Of a stretch of DNA of 34,602 bases, positions 1 through 8,828 are shown in pieces. How positions within the stretch are numbered: the first letter of the stretch is position 1; each line of letters begins with the position of its first letter. Made by a program: the position numbers and the translations under genes. Location of the stretch: NCBI GenBank assembly GCA_903929755.1, contig CAIYVZ010000077.1:1-34602 (forward strand), in the 5' to 3' direction. Source of the DNA: an uncultured Acidobacteriia bacterium (GTDB lineage: Bacteria; Acidobacteriota; Terriglobia; Bryobacterales; Bryobacteraceae). The notes below the pieces were generated by a model. That model saw nothing but the letters and a program-made list of their open reading frames with translations. It was not told where the DNA came from and did no database searches.

Positions 1-105
1 ATCCACTGGTACAACAACACCAGAATGCACTCCACCCTGAATTACCTCAGTCCGGCTCAGTTCGAAGAAAACTGGTACAGGGCCGAAGCAGCGGCAAGAC
101 TATAA
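1..105 (+). CDS. IS3-family transposase OrfB, C-terminal fragment
   Basis: Frame 1 from the first base reads IHWYNNTRMHSTLNYLSPAQ and continues through FEENWYRAEAAARL to a TAA stop. The W-Y-N-x-x-R-x-H-S-x-L-x-Y-x-S-P-x-x-F pattern is the classic end of the rve integrase core in IS3-family transposases, which move the element by DDE chemistry. Only the C-terminal 34 residues lie in the window, so the DDE residues are not visible and intactness upstream cannot be judged. Confidence 0.85.
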   Translation: MHWYNNTRMHSTLNYLSPAQFEENWYRAEAAARL

Positions 106-140
106 CGAATTAAGGGATACGGATTCTGAGGGCAAGGTCA
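1..140 (+). mobile_element. 3' end of an IS3-family insertion sequence
   Basis: The first 105 bases encode the last 34 residues of an IS3-family OrfB transposase and its stop. After the stop, the sequence around 129-140 reads GAGGGCAAGGTCA-like and ends in CA. Its reverse complement starts TGACCTTGCC, which fits the TG...CA termini of IS3-type elements. I therefore place the right end of the element near 140. The left end lies outside the window, so the matching inverted repeat and the short target duplication cannot be checked. Bases 141-245 hold no recognisable feature. Confidence 0.55.
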
Positions 141-245
141 CTCTGCGCCCTGCTAGCGGATACAGGTGGTGCATCCCAGCATGCGGGGGGCTTCGGCGGG
201 ACCTGAGCGTGGCGCGGCTTCCCTTTGTCCCCAGCCCTGAGACCG

Positions 246-1124
246 CTACTTCCGGGCGGGGGACATCCCTACGTCCGCCATCCATTCCTTCAGGCGGACA
301 GCCCACGTGGAATAGATGATGTTGGGGCGGGTGTCGGTCGGCTGGAGACCGAAGCCGTGGCCTCCGCTGTTATAGACGTGGAGTTCAGCCGGAACGCCCG
401 CCTTCTTCAGGGCGAGGTAGAGGGACGGGATAGCCGTGGAAGGGCCTCGATCATTATCGGCAGCCAGCAGGAACGCGGGAGGGGTTTCCTTCGTCACCGT
501 ATAATTCTCCGCGCGGATTCCGGGATAAATGAGGATTTGAAAGTCCGGCTTTGAACTCTGCCGTTCGATGGGATCGGCGCTGTCCGCTTTCCCCGAGTCA
601 AACCTGGTGGCCGCGAGAACCGCCAGTTCCCCGCCTGCCGAGAAACCCATGATGCCCACTTTGGCGGTATTCACGCCCCAGTCGGCGGCGCGGGCGCGCA
701 CCAACCGGATGGCCCGTTGCGCGTCGCCAAACGCGTCGGTCTCAATCTTGTAGGTTGACCCCTGTTCCCGGGCAAGACGGTACTTCAGAACGAACGCGGC
801 TACGCCCTGGCTGGCCAGGTACTCCGCAACGTTGGTGCCTTCGGTATCGATGGAAAGAAACCGATGCCCGCCGCCGGGAGCCACAATCATGGCGGCCCCG
901 GTGGCCTTGTCCTTTGCCGGCAAATAGACCAGCAGGGAAGGATTGTGGATGGACGAAACCTTCACCGAATCCCCCTGCTTAGCGGGTGTGGTGACTACTT
1001 CCGGCGTCCCCGCCGAGGCTTCCGAGCCCGGCGCTCCGTTGCTCCACAAAGGAACCACGGCCCCGTTCGACGCTCCGAAAGCGGATGAGGCAAAGAGCAG
1101 AATGAGCAACGATTTTGTGAGCAT
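246..1124 (-). CDS. Secreted alpha/beta hydrolase (acetyl-xylan-esterase-like)
   Basis: This is a 292-residue protein with a clear signal peptide (about residues 1-18), so it is probably periplasmic or secreted. It has the alpha/beta-hydrolase pattern: an oxyanion-hole GGGH at 84-87, the nucleophile elbow GFSAGG with Ser162, an acidic residue at about D223 or D225, and His256 in GGHGFG. This set resembles the small carbohydrate esterases (BD-FAE/Axe-like) that deacetylate plant polysaccharides; the true substrate is unknown. Its start is well placed: AAAGGAG sits 5-6 bases before the ATG and overlaps the stop codon of the DUF1552 gene upstream, so it is almost certainly the last gene of that operon. 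Confidence 0.8.
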   Translation of the reverse strand: MLTKSLLILLFASSAFGASNGAVVPLWSNGAPGSEASAGTPEVVTTPAKQGDSVKVSSIHNPSLLVYLPAKDKATGAAMIVAPGGGHRFLSIDTEGTNVAEYLASQGVAAFVLKYRLAREQGSTYKIETDAFGDAQRAIRLVRARAADWGVNTAKVGIMGFSAGGELAVLAATRFDSGKADSADPIERQSSKPDFQILIYPGIRAENYTVTKETPPAFLLAADNDRGPSTAIPSLYLALKKAGVPAELHVYNSGGHGFGLQPTDTRPNIIYSTWAVRLKEWMADVGMSPARK

Positions 1125-1133
1125 GAATCTCCT

Positions 1134-2486
1134 TTAGAGGCCTGTGAGATGTTCCAGCCGACCCGTGCTGTCGCCGATGCTTTCGGGATGCACGTCCATA
1201 CGGTCGAGCAGGGTAAGCCACAGGTTGGTGGTGGGCGTACCTTTCGGGTACGTGAGGTAACGGCCCGGCCGGATGGCTCCGTTGCCGCGGCCCGCCACAA
1301 TCATGGGCAGGTTCTCGTGGCTGTGCTGATTGCCGTCCGCGATGCCACTGCCGTAGACCACCATGGAGTGATCGAGCAGGGAGCCGTCGCCTTCGGCTGT
1401 CGTCTTGAGTTTATCCAGAAAATACGCAAACTGTTTGGCGTGAAACTGATTGATCTGAGTTATCTTCTCAATGTTCTCGGCATTATTCCGGTGGTGGGTG
1501 AGGGGATGATGGGGCTCGGGGATGCCGATTTCCTCATAGGTCCGCTGGCTGCCTTCGCGTCCGATCATGAAGGTCGCCACGCGGGTCAGATCGGCCTGGA
1601 CCGCCAGAAACTGGATATCGAACATCAGTTTCAAATAGTCGGCGAAGAGCACCGGAACACCGGCTGGCTTTTCGAGAGAGGGCCTGAACTCCTTCCGGTC
1701 TTTTTCGGCGCCTTCAATTCGCTTTTCGATGTCGCGGACGGCGTAAAGGTACTCGTCGAGCTTACGCCTGTCGGCAGCACCGAGATCGACGGCCAGGCGT
1801 TTGGAATCTTCGTTGACGTAGTCGAGGATACTCTTGCGGGCCTGGAGACGGCGAGCCCGGACATCGGCTGGGGCTGATAGGTCGTCGGTTCCAAACAGCC
1901 GCTCGAAAACGGTTCGGGGATTCGTTTCGGGCGGCATGGGGGAGGACGGCGCACGCCATGAAACGCTGTTCTGGTATGCACAACTATAGCCGGAGTCGCA
2001 GGCGCCGACGGTCCGGGTATCGTCGCAGCCAAGCTCGATGGAACCGAAACGCGTCTCCGATTTCCAGCGCTCGGCTGCGATCTGATCGGCCGACACACCG
2101 GCCTGAATATCGGCCCCGGCGGTCTTTTTCGGATGAACGCCGGTGAGGTAACAGGCTCCGGCGCGGGCATGGTCGCCGCCGCCATCGCCGAGAGCGTAGC
2201 CGTTGTGGTGGTCGAGGCCGCCGAGGACGCAGAGATCGTCCTTAAAAGGCGTGAGGGGCTTCAGGATGCGTTTGAACTGAAAGTCGCGCTCGCCGCCGGT
2301 GGGGAACCACTCCTCCATTACGGCGCCGATGGGAATGTAGGTAAAGAGAAGACGGTTCGGAACCTTTGCCGCGGTGGCCGCGGTGGCAAGAGCCGGAGTC
2401 ATCGAATCCAGCAGAGGAAGGCCCACGGCGAGCCCAAGGCCCCTCAGAAATGTACGGCGGTGAAGGTGTTTACCGGTGATCAGCAT
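1134..2486 (-). CDS. DUF1552 (HXXSHH-type) Tat-exported protein
   Basis: This 450-residue protein begins with a twin-arginine signal (HLHRRTFLRGLGLAVGLPLL, RR at residues 10-11), so it is probably exported folded. The body matches the DUF1552 family known from Planctomycetes and Acidobacteria, for example GGLDHHNGYALGDGGGDHAR early on and a PHHPLTHH stretch near residue 330. Its biochemical role is unknown. In these phyla the family is regularly encoded beside DUF1587/1592/1588/1585 haem proteins, as here. Its ATG lies 17 bases inside the end of that upstream gene, which suggests translational coupling. It probably works with that cytochrome-like partner in the periplasm; this is inference from neighbourhood. 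Confidence 0.85.
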   Translation of the reverse strand: MLITGKHLHRRTFLRGLGLAVGLPLLDSMTPALATAATAAKVPNRLLFTYIPIGAVMEEWFPTGGERDFQFKRILKPLTPFKDDLCVLGGLDHHNGYALGDGGGDHARAGACYLTGVHPKKTAGADIQAGVSADQIAAERWKSETRFGSIELGCDDTRTVGACDSGYSCAYQNSVSWRAPSSPMPPETNPRTVFERLFGTDDLSAPADVRARRLQARKSILDYVNEDSKRLAVDLGAADRRKLDEYLYAVRDIEKRIEGAEKDRKEFRPSLEKPAGVPVLFADYLKLMFDIQFLAVQADLTRVATFMIGREGSQRTYEEIGIPEPHHPLTHHRNNAENIEKITQINQFHAKQFAYFLDKLKTTAEGDGSLLDHSMVVYGSGIADGNQHSHENLPMIVAGRGNGAIRPGRYLTYPKGTPTTNLWLTLLDRMDVHPESIGDSTGRLEHLTGL

Positions 2487-5037
2487 GGGTGGTATTCGGG
2501 GCTGCGCTCAGCGCGAGAACCCGGTCTCCTTTTCTATTCTGGAACGGCAGGCTCTTCACGATCTCCAGGACCATGGTGGAGAACCTAAAGTCCGTTTCGG
2601 CGAGGCGCCGCGCAACGGTATTTACGGTGGGACGGTCGTAAGTTTCCAGACCGCGTCCCAGCGCGTAGGTCAGCATTTTCTCGGTCATGGCGCGGGCGAA
2701 TGCGTCTTTTTTCTGGCTCAACACAGCGATGAGCTCAGCCGGGCCGTTGAAAGTCTGGCCATCGGGCAGGACTCCCGAGGAGTCAATGGGAAACTTGCCG
2801 TCTTCGGTTCGCCACTGGCCAATGGCATCGAAGTTTTCAAGACCAAAGCCGAGAGGATCCATGCGCGAGTGGCAGGAAGCGCAGACCGCGTTGGTCCGGT
2901 GCTTCTCCATTTGTTGGCGCAACGACATGGACGTTCCCACGGTTGATTCATCGAGGGCCGGAACGTCAGGGGGCGGCGGGGGAACCGGAGCATTCAGCAG
3001 GTTCTCCAGAACCCATTTGCCGCGCAGCACAACAGAGGTTCGGGTGGAATACGAGGAGACGGTCAGCACGCTGCCGTGGGTTAGCACCCCGCCGCGCGGC
3101 GTTCCGGTCAGGTCCACCTTACGAAACTCAGGGCCGGAGACGCCCTGAAGACCGTAAAACTGGGCCAGGGCTTGGTTCAGAAAGGTGTATTTGCCATTGA
3201 GCAGATCGGTAACGGGGCGGTCTTCCTGAATCAGGTTTTCGAAGAAGAGTTCGGTTTCCCGCCGCATCGACATCCGGATGTAATCGTCGAACCGGCCGAA
3301 GCGGTTGATGTCGGGACGCGCCGATTCCAACCCGCGGAACTGAAGCCACTGGCCCCCGAAGTCTTCCACGAGCCTCTTCGATTTCGGATCGCGCAGCATG
3401 CGGCGGACCTGGGTCTCCAGAACTTCGGGCTTGCGGAGGGAATGGGAATCGGCGGCGCGCAGCAGGTCTTCGTCGGGGGTGCTGCTCCAGAGAAAGTACG
3501 ACATCCGGGAGGCCAGGTCATAGTCACTGAGCGGGTGTTCCGCATCCGCGCCGGCCGGTTTCGGATCGCGCTCCACGCGAAACAGGAATTGCGGCGAGAC
3601 CAGAATTGCTTCGAGGCCGGTACCGATGGCCTCCTCCATGGAACTTCCGCGTTTGCGGTCCTGCTCGGCGAGGGCCACAAGCCGGTTGAGTTCCTGGGCG
3701 GTGATCGGCCTGCGCCACGCCCGCCGCGCCATGGTGCCAAGGACCTTGCGGGGACAGGACGCGTTATGCTGACTCGGGTCGGTGTGGTCGCAGCTGAAGA
3801 TCCGGCGGCGCGACTCGGAGGAGGCCCGGGTATCGGGGTCGAAGGGCCCGGTGATTTCCACAAAATTGACGCGGAAACTGATGTCGGTAATATCTGGAGC
3901 CTTAGCGGCGCGCGCACGCTGACGCGCCGTGAACGTCTTGCGGCGCTCTTCCAGGTCTTTCAGCTCCTCGGGCGTGGCGTTGGGTTTCGGCTGGAGAAAA
4001 GGCGCCGGGTCCTGCGCCGGTGGAGGCGGCTGTTTGGTCGGATTCAGCGCGCCGTAGCTGGCAGGAAGGCCCTCATAGAGGCGCAGGGCGGAAACGGCCA
4101 CCCAGTGCTCGCCAGCTTCCACGTGCAGTTTGATGGTGCGATCTTCACCTTCGAGAGATGTTGCGGCCGCGGTTGCTTCGTAAAGCACCGTTCCGATTTG
4201 CTTCCCATCGATCCAAACCGCCACCTGAAACGAGTCGGAAGGGCGGGGCCGGTTGCCCTCCGGGTCGATCCGGAACACATAGTCGCCGGCGGCAGGGAAG
4301 CGGTGCGTGGTATGAAGCGCGCTGGGCAGCGCGAGTCCGGTTACGTCATAATTCGTCAGGGTAAAGGGCAGGGCTTTGGAAAACCTGCTGTTGTCACCGC
4401 CATCGGTGCCGACTCTGTAGGGAGGCTGGTGCCGGACCACGGTCGGCTTCACGGCACCGGGGCCGAACATGGACGTGTGGACCACTTTTTCGGCTGCGGA
4501 GAGATATTTTTCCATCAGGACCGGGGAGAGCGAGAGGGCATCACCGATCACGTCGAAGCCATACCCGGAATCGTCCTGCGGAAAATCGTCGGCGGGCCGG
4601 AAGTCAACGCCGAACAGGTCGCGAACGGTGTTGTTGTACTCGGAACGGTTGAGGCGGCGCGCCGTCACGCGCCCCGCTTCGGGTTTGACCGCCGTCTTCG
4701 TGCGGTCCAGTTCCATGCGGATCCAGTCGGTGGCTGCCTTCAAGTCAGCAGCTTCGGGCCGGGTCGCGCCACTGGGAGGCATTTCTCCGGCCACCAGACG
4801 CCGCTGGATGGTTTCCCACTTGTCCCGATTTTCCCCAACAGCGGGAGAAGAGGCGAGAGCCTGCAGGTTCAGGTCTCCGGACTTCATGGTGTCGTTGTGA
4901 CAGGCAAAGCAGTTCTTCACGAGCAGTGGCTGCACGGACTTCTGATACATGGCGGCACTCTGCGGCAACGCCGAGGTAGCCAGGGCTATTCCGAAGAGAG
5001 CAGCCAGAGGAAGGGGCGAGATACGCGAGCGAGTCAT
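2470..5037 (-). CDS. Planctomycete-type haem protein with DUF1587/1592/1588/1585 domains
   Basis: This is a protein of about 855 residues with a signal peptide. Just after it comes CFACH (about residues 43-47), a c-type haem motif in a PSCyt-like N-terminal domain. The middle contains the characteristic ARRLNRSEYNNTVRDLFGVD segment (DUF1587), followed by DUF1595/1592. A second CxxCH (CASCHSRMDPLGFGLENFD, about 719-723) marks DUF1588, and DUF1585 ends the protein. The family is presumed to act in periplasmic electron transfer or oxidation, but no reaction is established. I chose the ATG at 5037, because the further-upstream GTG at 5070 lies within the 15-bp hairpin stem at 5062-5076. The 3' end overlaps the DUF1552 start by 17 bases. 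Confidence 0.85.
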   Translation of the reverse strand: MTRSRISPLPLAALFGIALATSALPQSAAMYQKSVQPLLVKNCFACHNDTMKSGDLNLQALASSPAVGENRDKWETIQRRLVAGEMPPSGATRPEAADLKAATDWIRMELDRTKTAVKPEAGRVTARRLNRSEYNNTVRDLFGVDFRPADDFPQDDSGYGFDVIGDALSLSPVLMEKYLSAAEKVVHTSMFGPGAVKPTVVRHQPPYRVGTDGGDNSRFSKALPFTLTNYDVTGLALPSALHTTHRFPAAGDYVFRIDPEGNRPRPSDSFQVAVWIDGKQIGTVLYEATAAATSLEGEDRTIKLHVEAGEHWVAVSALRLYEGLPASYGALNPTKQPPPPAQDPAPFLQPKPNATPEELKDLEERRKTFTARQRARAAKAPDITDISFRVNFVEITGPFDPDTRASSESRRRIFSCDHTDPSQHNASCPRKVLGTMARRAWRRPITAQELNRLVALAEQDRKRGSSMEEAIGTGLEAILVSPQFLFRVERDPKPAGADAEHPLSDYDLASRMSYFLWSSTPDEDLLRAADSHSLRKPEVLETQVRRMLRDPKSKRLVEDFGGQWLQFRGLESARPDINRFGRFDDYIRMSMRRETELFFENLIQEDRPVTDLLNGKYTFLNQALAQFYGLQGVSGPEFRKVDLTGTPRGGVLTHGSVLTVSSYSTRTSVVLRGKWVLENLLNAPVPPPPPDVPALDESTVGTSMSLRQQMEKHRTNAVCASCHSRMDPLGFGLENFDAIGQWRTEDGKFPIDSSGVLPDGQTFNGPAELIAVLSQKKDAFARAMTEKMLTYALGRGLETYDRPTVNTVARRLAETDFRFSTMVLEIVKSLPFQNRKGDRVLALSAAPNTTHADHR

Positions 5038-5061
5038 GACAGATATAAGGTAGCGGATGGG

Positions 5062-5103
5062 CGACGACACGGGACCAGCACTTCAGCCGGTCCCGTGTCG
5101 TCG
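5062..5103. terminator. Perfect 15-bp hairpin after the TonB-receptor gene
   Basis: The arms are 5062-5076 (CGACGACACGGGACC) and 5089-5103, perfectly complementary, around a 12-base loop. The hairpin starts 4 bases after the receptor stop codon and ends 24 bases before the ATG of the DUF1592 gene. No U-run follows on the minus strand, so it is either a weak terminator, an attenuator that lowers readthrough into the next gene, or a 3'-end stabilising structure. Confidence 0.6.
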
Positions 5104-5107
5104 GAGC

Positions 5108-8100
5108 TCAGAACTGGAACCTCGCTACGAGCTGGCCGTTTCGGGGTGCGAATGCAAGACCCGTGGAGTTGATGTAGCCGAAGCCGGCGGTTGGCACGCC
5201 CGCCGAGTTACTCACCTGCGTCTGCAGAGCATTCGTGGAAGTGGGGGCATTCATTTCGGTGCGGTTGAAGGCGTTAAAGAATTCGGCCCGGAGCTGGAAC
5301 GTCATACCTTCCCGAATCTGGAAGGTGCGGCCAAGGCTGAACTGTTCGGCCGGACGCCGCTGCTGGCGGAAATCGTTATAGTACGCAGCGGAAGTTCCCC
5401 AGGTCCCGGGCGCGGGATCGGTCCAGGCGGCGGGATTCAGGACGAAGTCCTTATTTGGATCGATGCAGTGGCAATCGAGGCCTTTCCGGAACAACGGCTG
5501 GCCCGGAACTCTGTTGGCAAATGATTGCCCGTTGGCACGGAACAGGACGCTGTTCAGATTATTCTGGGCAAGCGGAGACTGGATCGGCAGACCGCTGGAG
5601 TAGCGCAGAACGCCGCCGAAGCCCCAGCCCCGCGAAAACATCCGAATCAGCCTGTTCGAAGTGACGGCGGGTGTTTGATAGTTGAACGCGATGGCCAGGA
5701 TCATCGGCTGCGACGACGAGGAGATGTACTTGTTCTGGGCCCGGTTGAAAATATCGTTGTTCGCATCGAGACCAAGAGAGGCCTCATGTTGCCAGCTGAA
5801 AGAACCGCTGGCGTCGAAACCGTGGGAGAAGCGCTTGGTAACCTTGGCCTGCAGCGCGTCGTACCAGCTGTTGCCGAGAGCGGTCCACAACGAAGTGATG
5901 TTGCCGAACTGCGGATAAGGCCGAAGTGACTGAGCCACCGTCAAACCGGAGGGATAGCCCGTATAGGGAGCCGTAATCCCCCTCGCGACGGCCGCGGCGG
6001 AATTCCATGGAGACGTGAGAAGGGTCCGGTCCGCAGCGCTGGTGATATCGAAGCCTTTGGCTTTCAACGTGTCGGCCGTGAGGCCGTTCCAGTCCTGCAT
6101 ACGATCACCCTGGAGCCAGGCCCCGCGGTTTCCGACATAAGCAACTTCCATGGCCAGATCCCTGAAGATCTCACGCTGAACCGCAATGTTCCACTGCATG
6201 ACACGGGAAGGCCGGCCGGATGAGGGATCGATATAGTAAGGCGGCGAATTTATCTGTCCGGCAGAGGGACGGATGCCCGCCGAAAAGGAAGCGGCGCTCA
6301 GATCGGCGGGATTGTATTGCAGGCCCTTCTGGAGAACTGCGCCCGGCTGGCCGAAGGAGTTCGTGAAGGTCAAAGTGTTGTAGCCGACGCCCACAATCGC
6401 CGTGTTGGTGATGTAGCGCGCGTCCGACGTTCGGCCGTAAACCACACCGAAGCCGCCCCGCACCACGGTCTTCGAATTCACCTGGTAGGCGATTCCGAGC
6501 CTGGGGCCGAAAGCCAGAGGGTAGGTCTTACCGAAACTACAGTTGCAGTGCGAACCGGGGCCATCGCCCTCATAGAGGACGCCGCCGAGCCTTCCGCCAG
6601 CGGAAGGATTCACAACCGAAGGTCCAAAGATGCTGGTGCGGTTATGCAATTCGCGCCATGCGGTTTCGTAATCCCACCGCACGCCGTAATCGAGAGTGAG
6701 CCGCCGCGTGACTTTCCAGGTATCCTGCAGGTACAAGCCGAGCGCGGTCTTGTGGATCTGCGGATCCTGCTTGTTCGAGGTGCTGGCGTCATTGGCCATA
6801 CCCAGCAGGAAACTGGCGTAGGGGAACCCGATGCTGCCGCCGCCGACGTTGGTGGACTGCAGGTAAGGCAGCGCCGTCTGGCCGGCCCCGAAGTTGTAGA
6901 CGCCCTGGGAACCGCGGGTGTTAATGTCCTCCCAAATATCCTTCCTCCACTCCGCACCGGCTTTGTAGGTGTGATTGCCGCGGATGAGCGTACCGCTCAG
7001 GACGGCCGTTGGCTTGTCGTTGTAGTAGTTATTGGCGTTAACGGGCCCGATGGTGGAGGTAACTCCGCCCTGATTGGCGGAAAGTCCGGTGAGGCGGGGG
7101 AAACCAGCGGGCGTGACGCCGGCGCCGACGAGGCCCAGCAGTTTCGGAGCATCGTAGCTGAGGACGCTGTCCGGGGAGGAATCGATGTGATCATAGCGGA
7201 CTTCGCCGATGCCGAAGTGGACGAGGAAGGTCGGGGTAACCGTCTGATCGTAGCTGAAGCGGAAGGTGGGGGTGCGGTCAACGAAATTGCGCCCCGGAGA
7301 CAGAGGATAGGGCAGGCCGTCGGCGCCGCTTTTGGGGACATTCTGCCAGAAAGCGGCCAAATATACAGAGATCTTGATGTTGTCACTCAGTGCGTGATCC
7401 AGTTTGAGACTTGGAATATAAGTTTGGCGCTCCAGGGCGTCGCCGACGGTCAGGTTGTTGGTCAGGCCGGCATTGGTTGGCGTCGGGAAGAGGGCCTGAA
7501 TTTTGGCCGCTACGGGATCGATCCTGCTGGCGGGAATGATGTTGCCGGTGAACTGATCGCGGATAACCTGGCCGTTGGAGGTTCGCTCGGTGGCGGGGTC
7601 GAAGACGGCACCTTCAGGAATTTGTCGACCGGAGGGGTCAGTCAGGATTCGGCCCGTGAGCACTTTGCTGAAATCGCCGCCCCGGTAGGCGGAGGTGGCC
7701 ACGGTGGTGAAGCCGGAGCCAGCGGAGGTGGTCCGATACTCCTCTATGTTCCAGAAGAAGAATGTTCTGTTATGACCGTCGTAGAGTTTCGGGATGCTGA
7801 GCGGGCCACCGATGGTGAACCCGAAATCGTTGTTTCGCGAGCGGGGGCGCAGCAGGGTGCCGTTCTTTCCTGTGTTGGTGTAGGGGCGTCCGGCATTGAG
7901 AGCTTCATTGGTGAAGTACTCGTAGCCGCTGCCGTGATACTTATTGGTGCCGGATCTCGATGTGATGTTAATCAGACCACCTGCCACCTGCCCGAATTCG
8001 GCGGCGAAGTTACTGCTTTGCAGCGTCACCTCCTGCAGGGCGTCGGCGGAAGGCTGGAGCTCACTGAGGTGCGTCGGATCACTGCCGCTGGTTGTGATGT

Positions 8101-8671
8101 CCTGGCCGTCCATGAGCGTCTTGTAAGTGTTGTTGATACCGCCATTAACGCGAATGGTAAAGCTACCCGGGTTTGGCGAGTAAACTCCGGGGGCCAACAG
8201 CACGCCGGAGACGGGATTCCGAACACCACCGGCCGAAGAAGTCAGAGGCAGGGCGTTGATTTGATCGCCATTAATGGTCTGGCTTTGCTCGGCGCTCTCT
8301 GTCTTTAGGAGCGGCGCGTCCGCCATAACCGTGACCGAATCTGAGGTGGAACCGACTTTCATCACCACATCAATGCGGGCGGTCTGGGCGACCTGAACGC
8401 CGATACCTGTCTGCACGTAGCGATTGAAGCCGGGGCTTTCCACCGTAAGGTCGTAGTTTCCCGACGGCAGCGAGGGCAGGGTGAAATTGCCTGTACTGGT
8501 AGTGACGCTTTCATAGGATGCGGCGGTATCGGTGTGTTTGACCGTTACTTTGGCTCCCTGGATAACTGCGTTACCTGGATCTGAAACGGTTCCGGTAATG
8601 GTTCCACGGTCACTTTGACCGAACAAAGACAGACTCGACAGGAGACAGAAGACAACAAGACTAATGCGCAT
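5108..8671 (-). CDS. Oar-like TonB-dependent outer-membrane receptor
   Basis: This 1187-residue protein has a signal peptide (about 1-19), followed by a carboxypeptidase-regulatory-like Ig domain (GTITGTVSDPGNAVIQGAKV, about 23-105). A plug domain follows at about 130-250 (NGGINNTYKTLMDGQDITTS, then FAAEFGQVAGGLINITSRSG). The long remainder is rich in aromatic and Asn residues, as expected for a 22-strand barrel, and the protein ends in ...VARFQF with the terminal Phe typical of outer-membrane proteins. Such receptors are greatly expanded in Solibacteres and are thought to import oligosaccharides or other large nutrients using TonB energy; the ligand here is unknown. GAGGG lies 5 bases before the ATG. 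It is upstream of, and may be loosely co-transcribed with, the DUF1592/DUF1552/hydrolase genes. Confidence 0.9.
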   Translation of the reverse strand: MRISLVVFCLLSSLSLFGQSDRGTITGTVSDPGNAVIQGAKVTVKHTDTAASYESVTTSTGNFTLPSLPSGNYDLTVESPGFNRYVQTGIGVQVAQTARIDVVMKVGSTSDSVTVMADAPLLKTESAEQSQTINGDQINALPLTSSAGGVRNPVSGVLLAPGVYSPNPGSFTIRVNGGINNTYKTLMDGQDITTSGSDPTHLSELQPSADALQEVTLQSSNFAAEFGQVAGGLINITSRSGTNKYHGSGYEYFTNEALNAGRPYTNTGKNGTLLRPRSRNNDFGFTIGGPLSIPKLYDGHNRTFFFWNIEEYRTTSAGSGFTTVATSAYRGGDFSKVLTGRILTDPSGRQIPEGAVFDPATERTSNGQVIRDQFTGNIIPASRIDPVAAKIQALFPTPTNAGLTNNLTVGDALERQTYIPSLKLDHALSDNIKISVYLAAFWQNVPKSGADGLPYPLSPGRNFVDRTPTFRFSYDQTVTPTFLVHFGIGEVRYDHIDSSPDSVLSYDAPKLLGLVGAGVTPAGFPRLTGLSANQGGVTSTIGPVNANNYYNDKPTAVLSGTLIRGNHTYKAGAEWRKDIWEDINTRGSQGVYNFGAGQTALPYLQSTNVGGGSIGFPYASFLLGMANDASTSNKQDPQIHKTALGLYLQDTWKVTRRLTLDYGVRWDYETAWRELHNRTSIFGPSVVNPSAGGRLGGVLYEGDGPGSHCNCSFGKTYPLAFGPRLGIAYQVNSKTVVRGGFGVVYGRTSDARYITNTAIVGVGYNTLTFTNSFGQPGAVLQKGLQYNPADLSAASFSAGIRPSAGQINSPPYYIDPSSGRPSRVMQWNIAVQREIFRDLAMEVAYVGNRGAWLQGDRMQDWNGLTADTLKAKGFDITSAADRTLLTSPWNSAAAVARGITAPYTGYPSGLTVAQSLRPYPQFGNITSLWTALGNSWYDALQAKVTKRFSHGFDASGSFSWQHEASLGLDANNDIFNRAQNKYISSSSQPMILAIAFNYQTPAVTSNRLIRMFSRGWGFGGVLRYSSGLPIQSPLAQNNLNSVLFRANGQSFANRVPGQPLFRKGLDCHCIDPNKDFVLNPAAWTDPAPGTWGTSAAYYNDFRQQRRPAEQFSLGRTFQIREGMTFQLRAEFFNAFNRTEMNAPTSTNALQTQVSNSAGVPTAGFGYINSTGLAFAPRNGQLVARFQF

Positions 8672-8828
8672 ACGACCCTCACGACCGGAAATTTGGACCC
8701 CGATGCTGCTGAAGGAGTCTATAACGCCGCACTCCCGGATGCAAGCCCTGCCGACACACAGTTAGAATTTGGAGCCGCAGAAAGCGGCGGCTGGAGCCTT
8801 ACGGCGCTTACTGTCAGAAACATGAGTG

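Noticed and set aside
5038-5070. GTG start adding 11 residues to the DUF1592 protein
   Set aside because: It would initiate inside a perfect 15-bp stem and would bury the signal peptide behind extra residues. The ATG at 5037 gives a normal signal peptide.
3172-5172. 666-codon open frame on the plus strand
   Set aside because: It lies entirely opposite the DUF1592 gene, whose domains are unmistakable. The translation shows no recognisable domain; long antisense frames are expected at this GC.
6317-8308. 663-codon open frame on the plus strand
   Set aside because: It is the antisense shadow of the TonB-dependent receptor, with no known motif or signal.
8774-8788. Small GCCGC-AGAAA-GCGGC hairpin between the TIM-barrel and receptor genes
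   Set aside because: Only 5 base pairs and no U-run, which is too little to call a terminator in GC-rich DNA.
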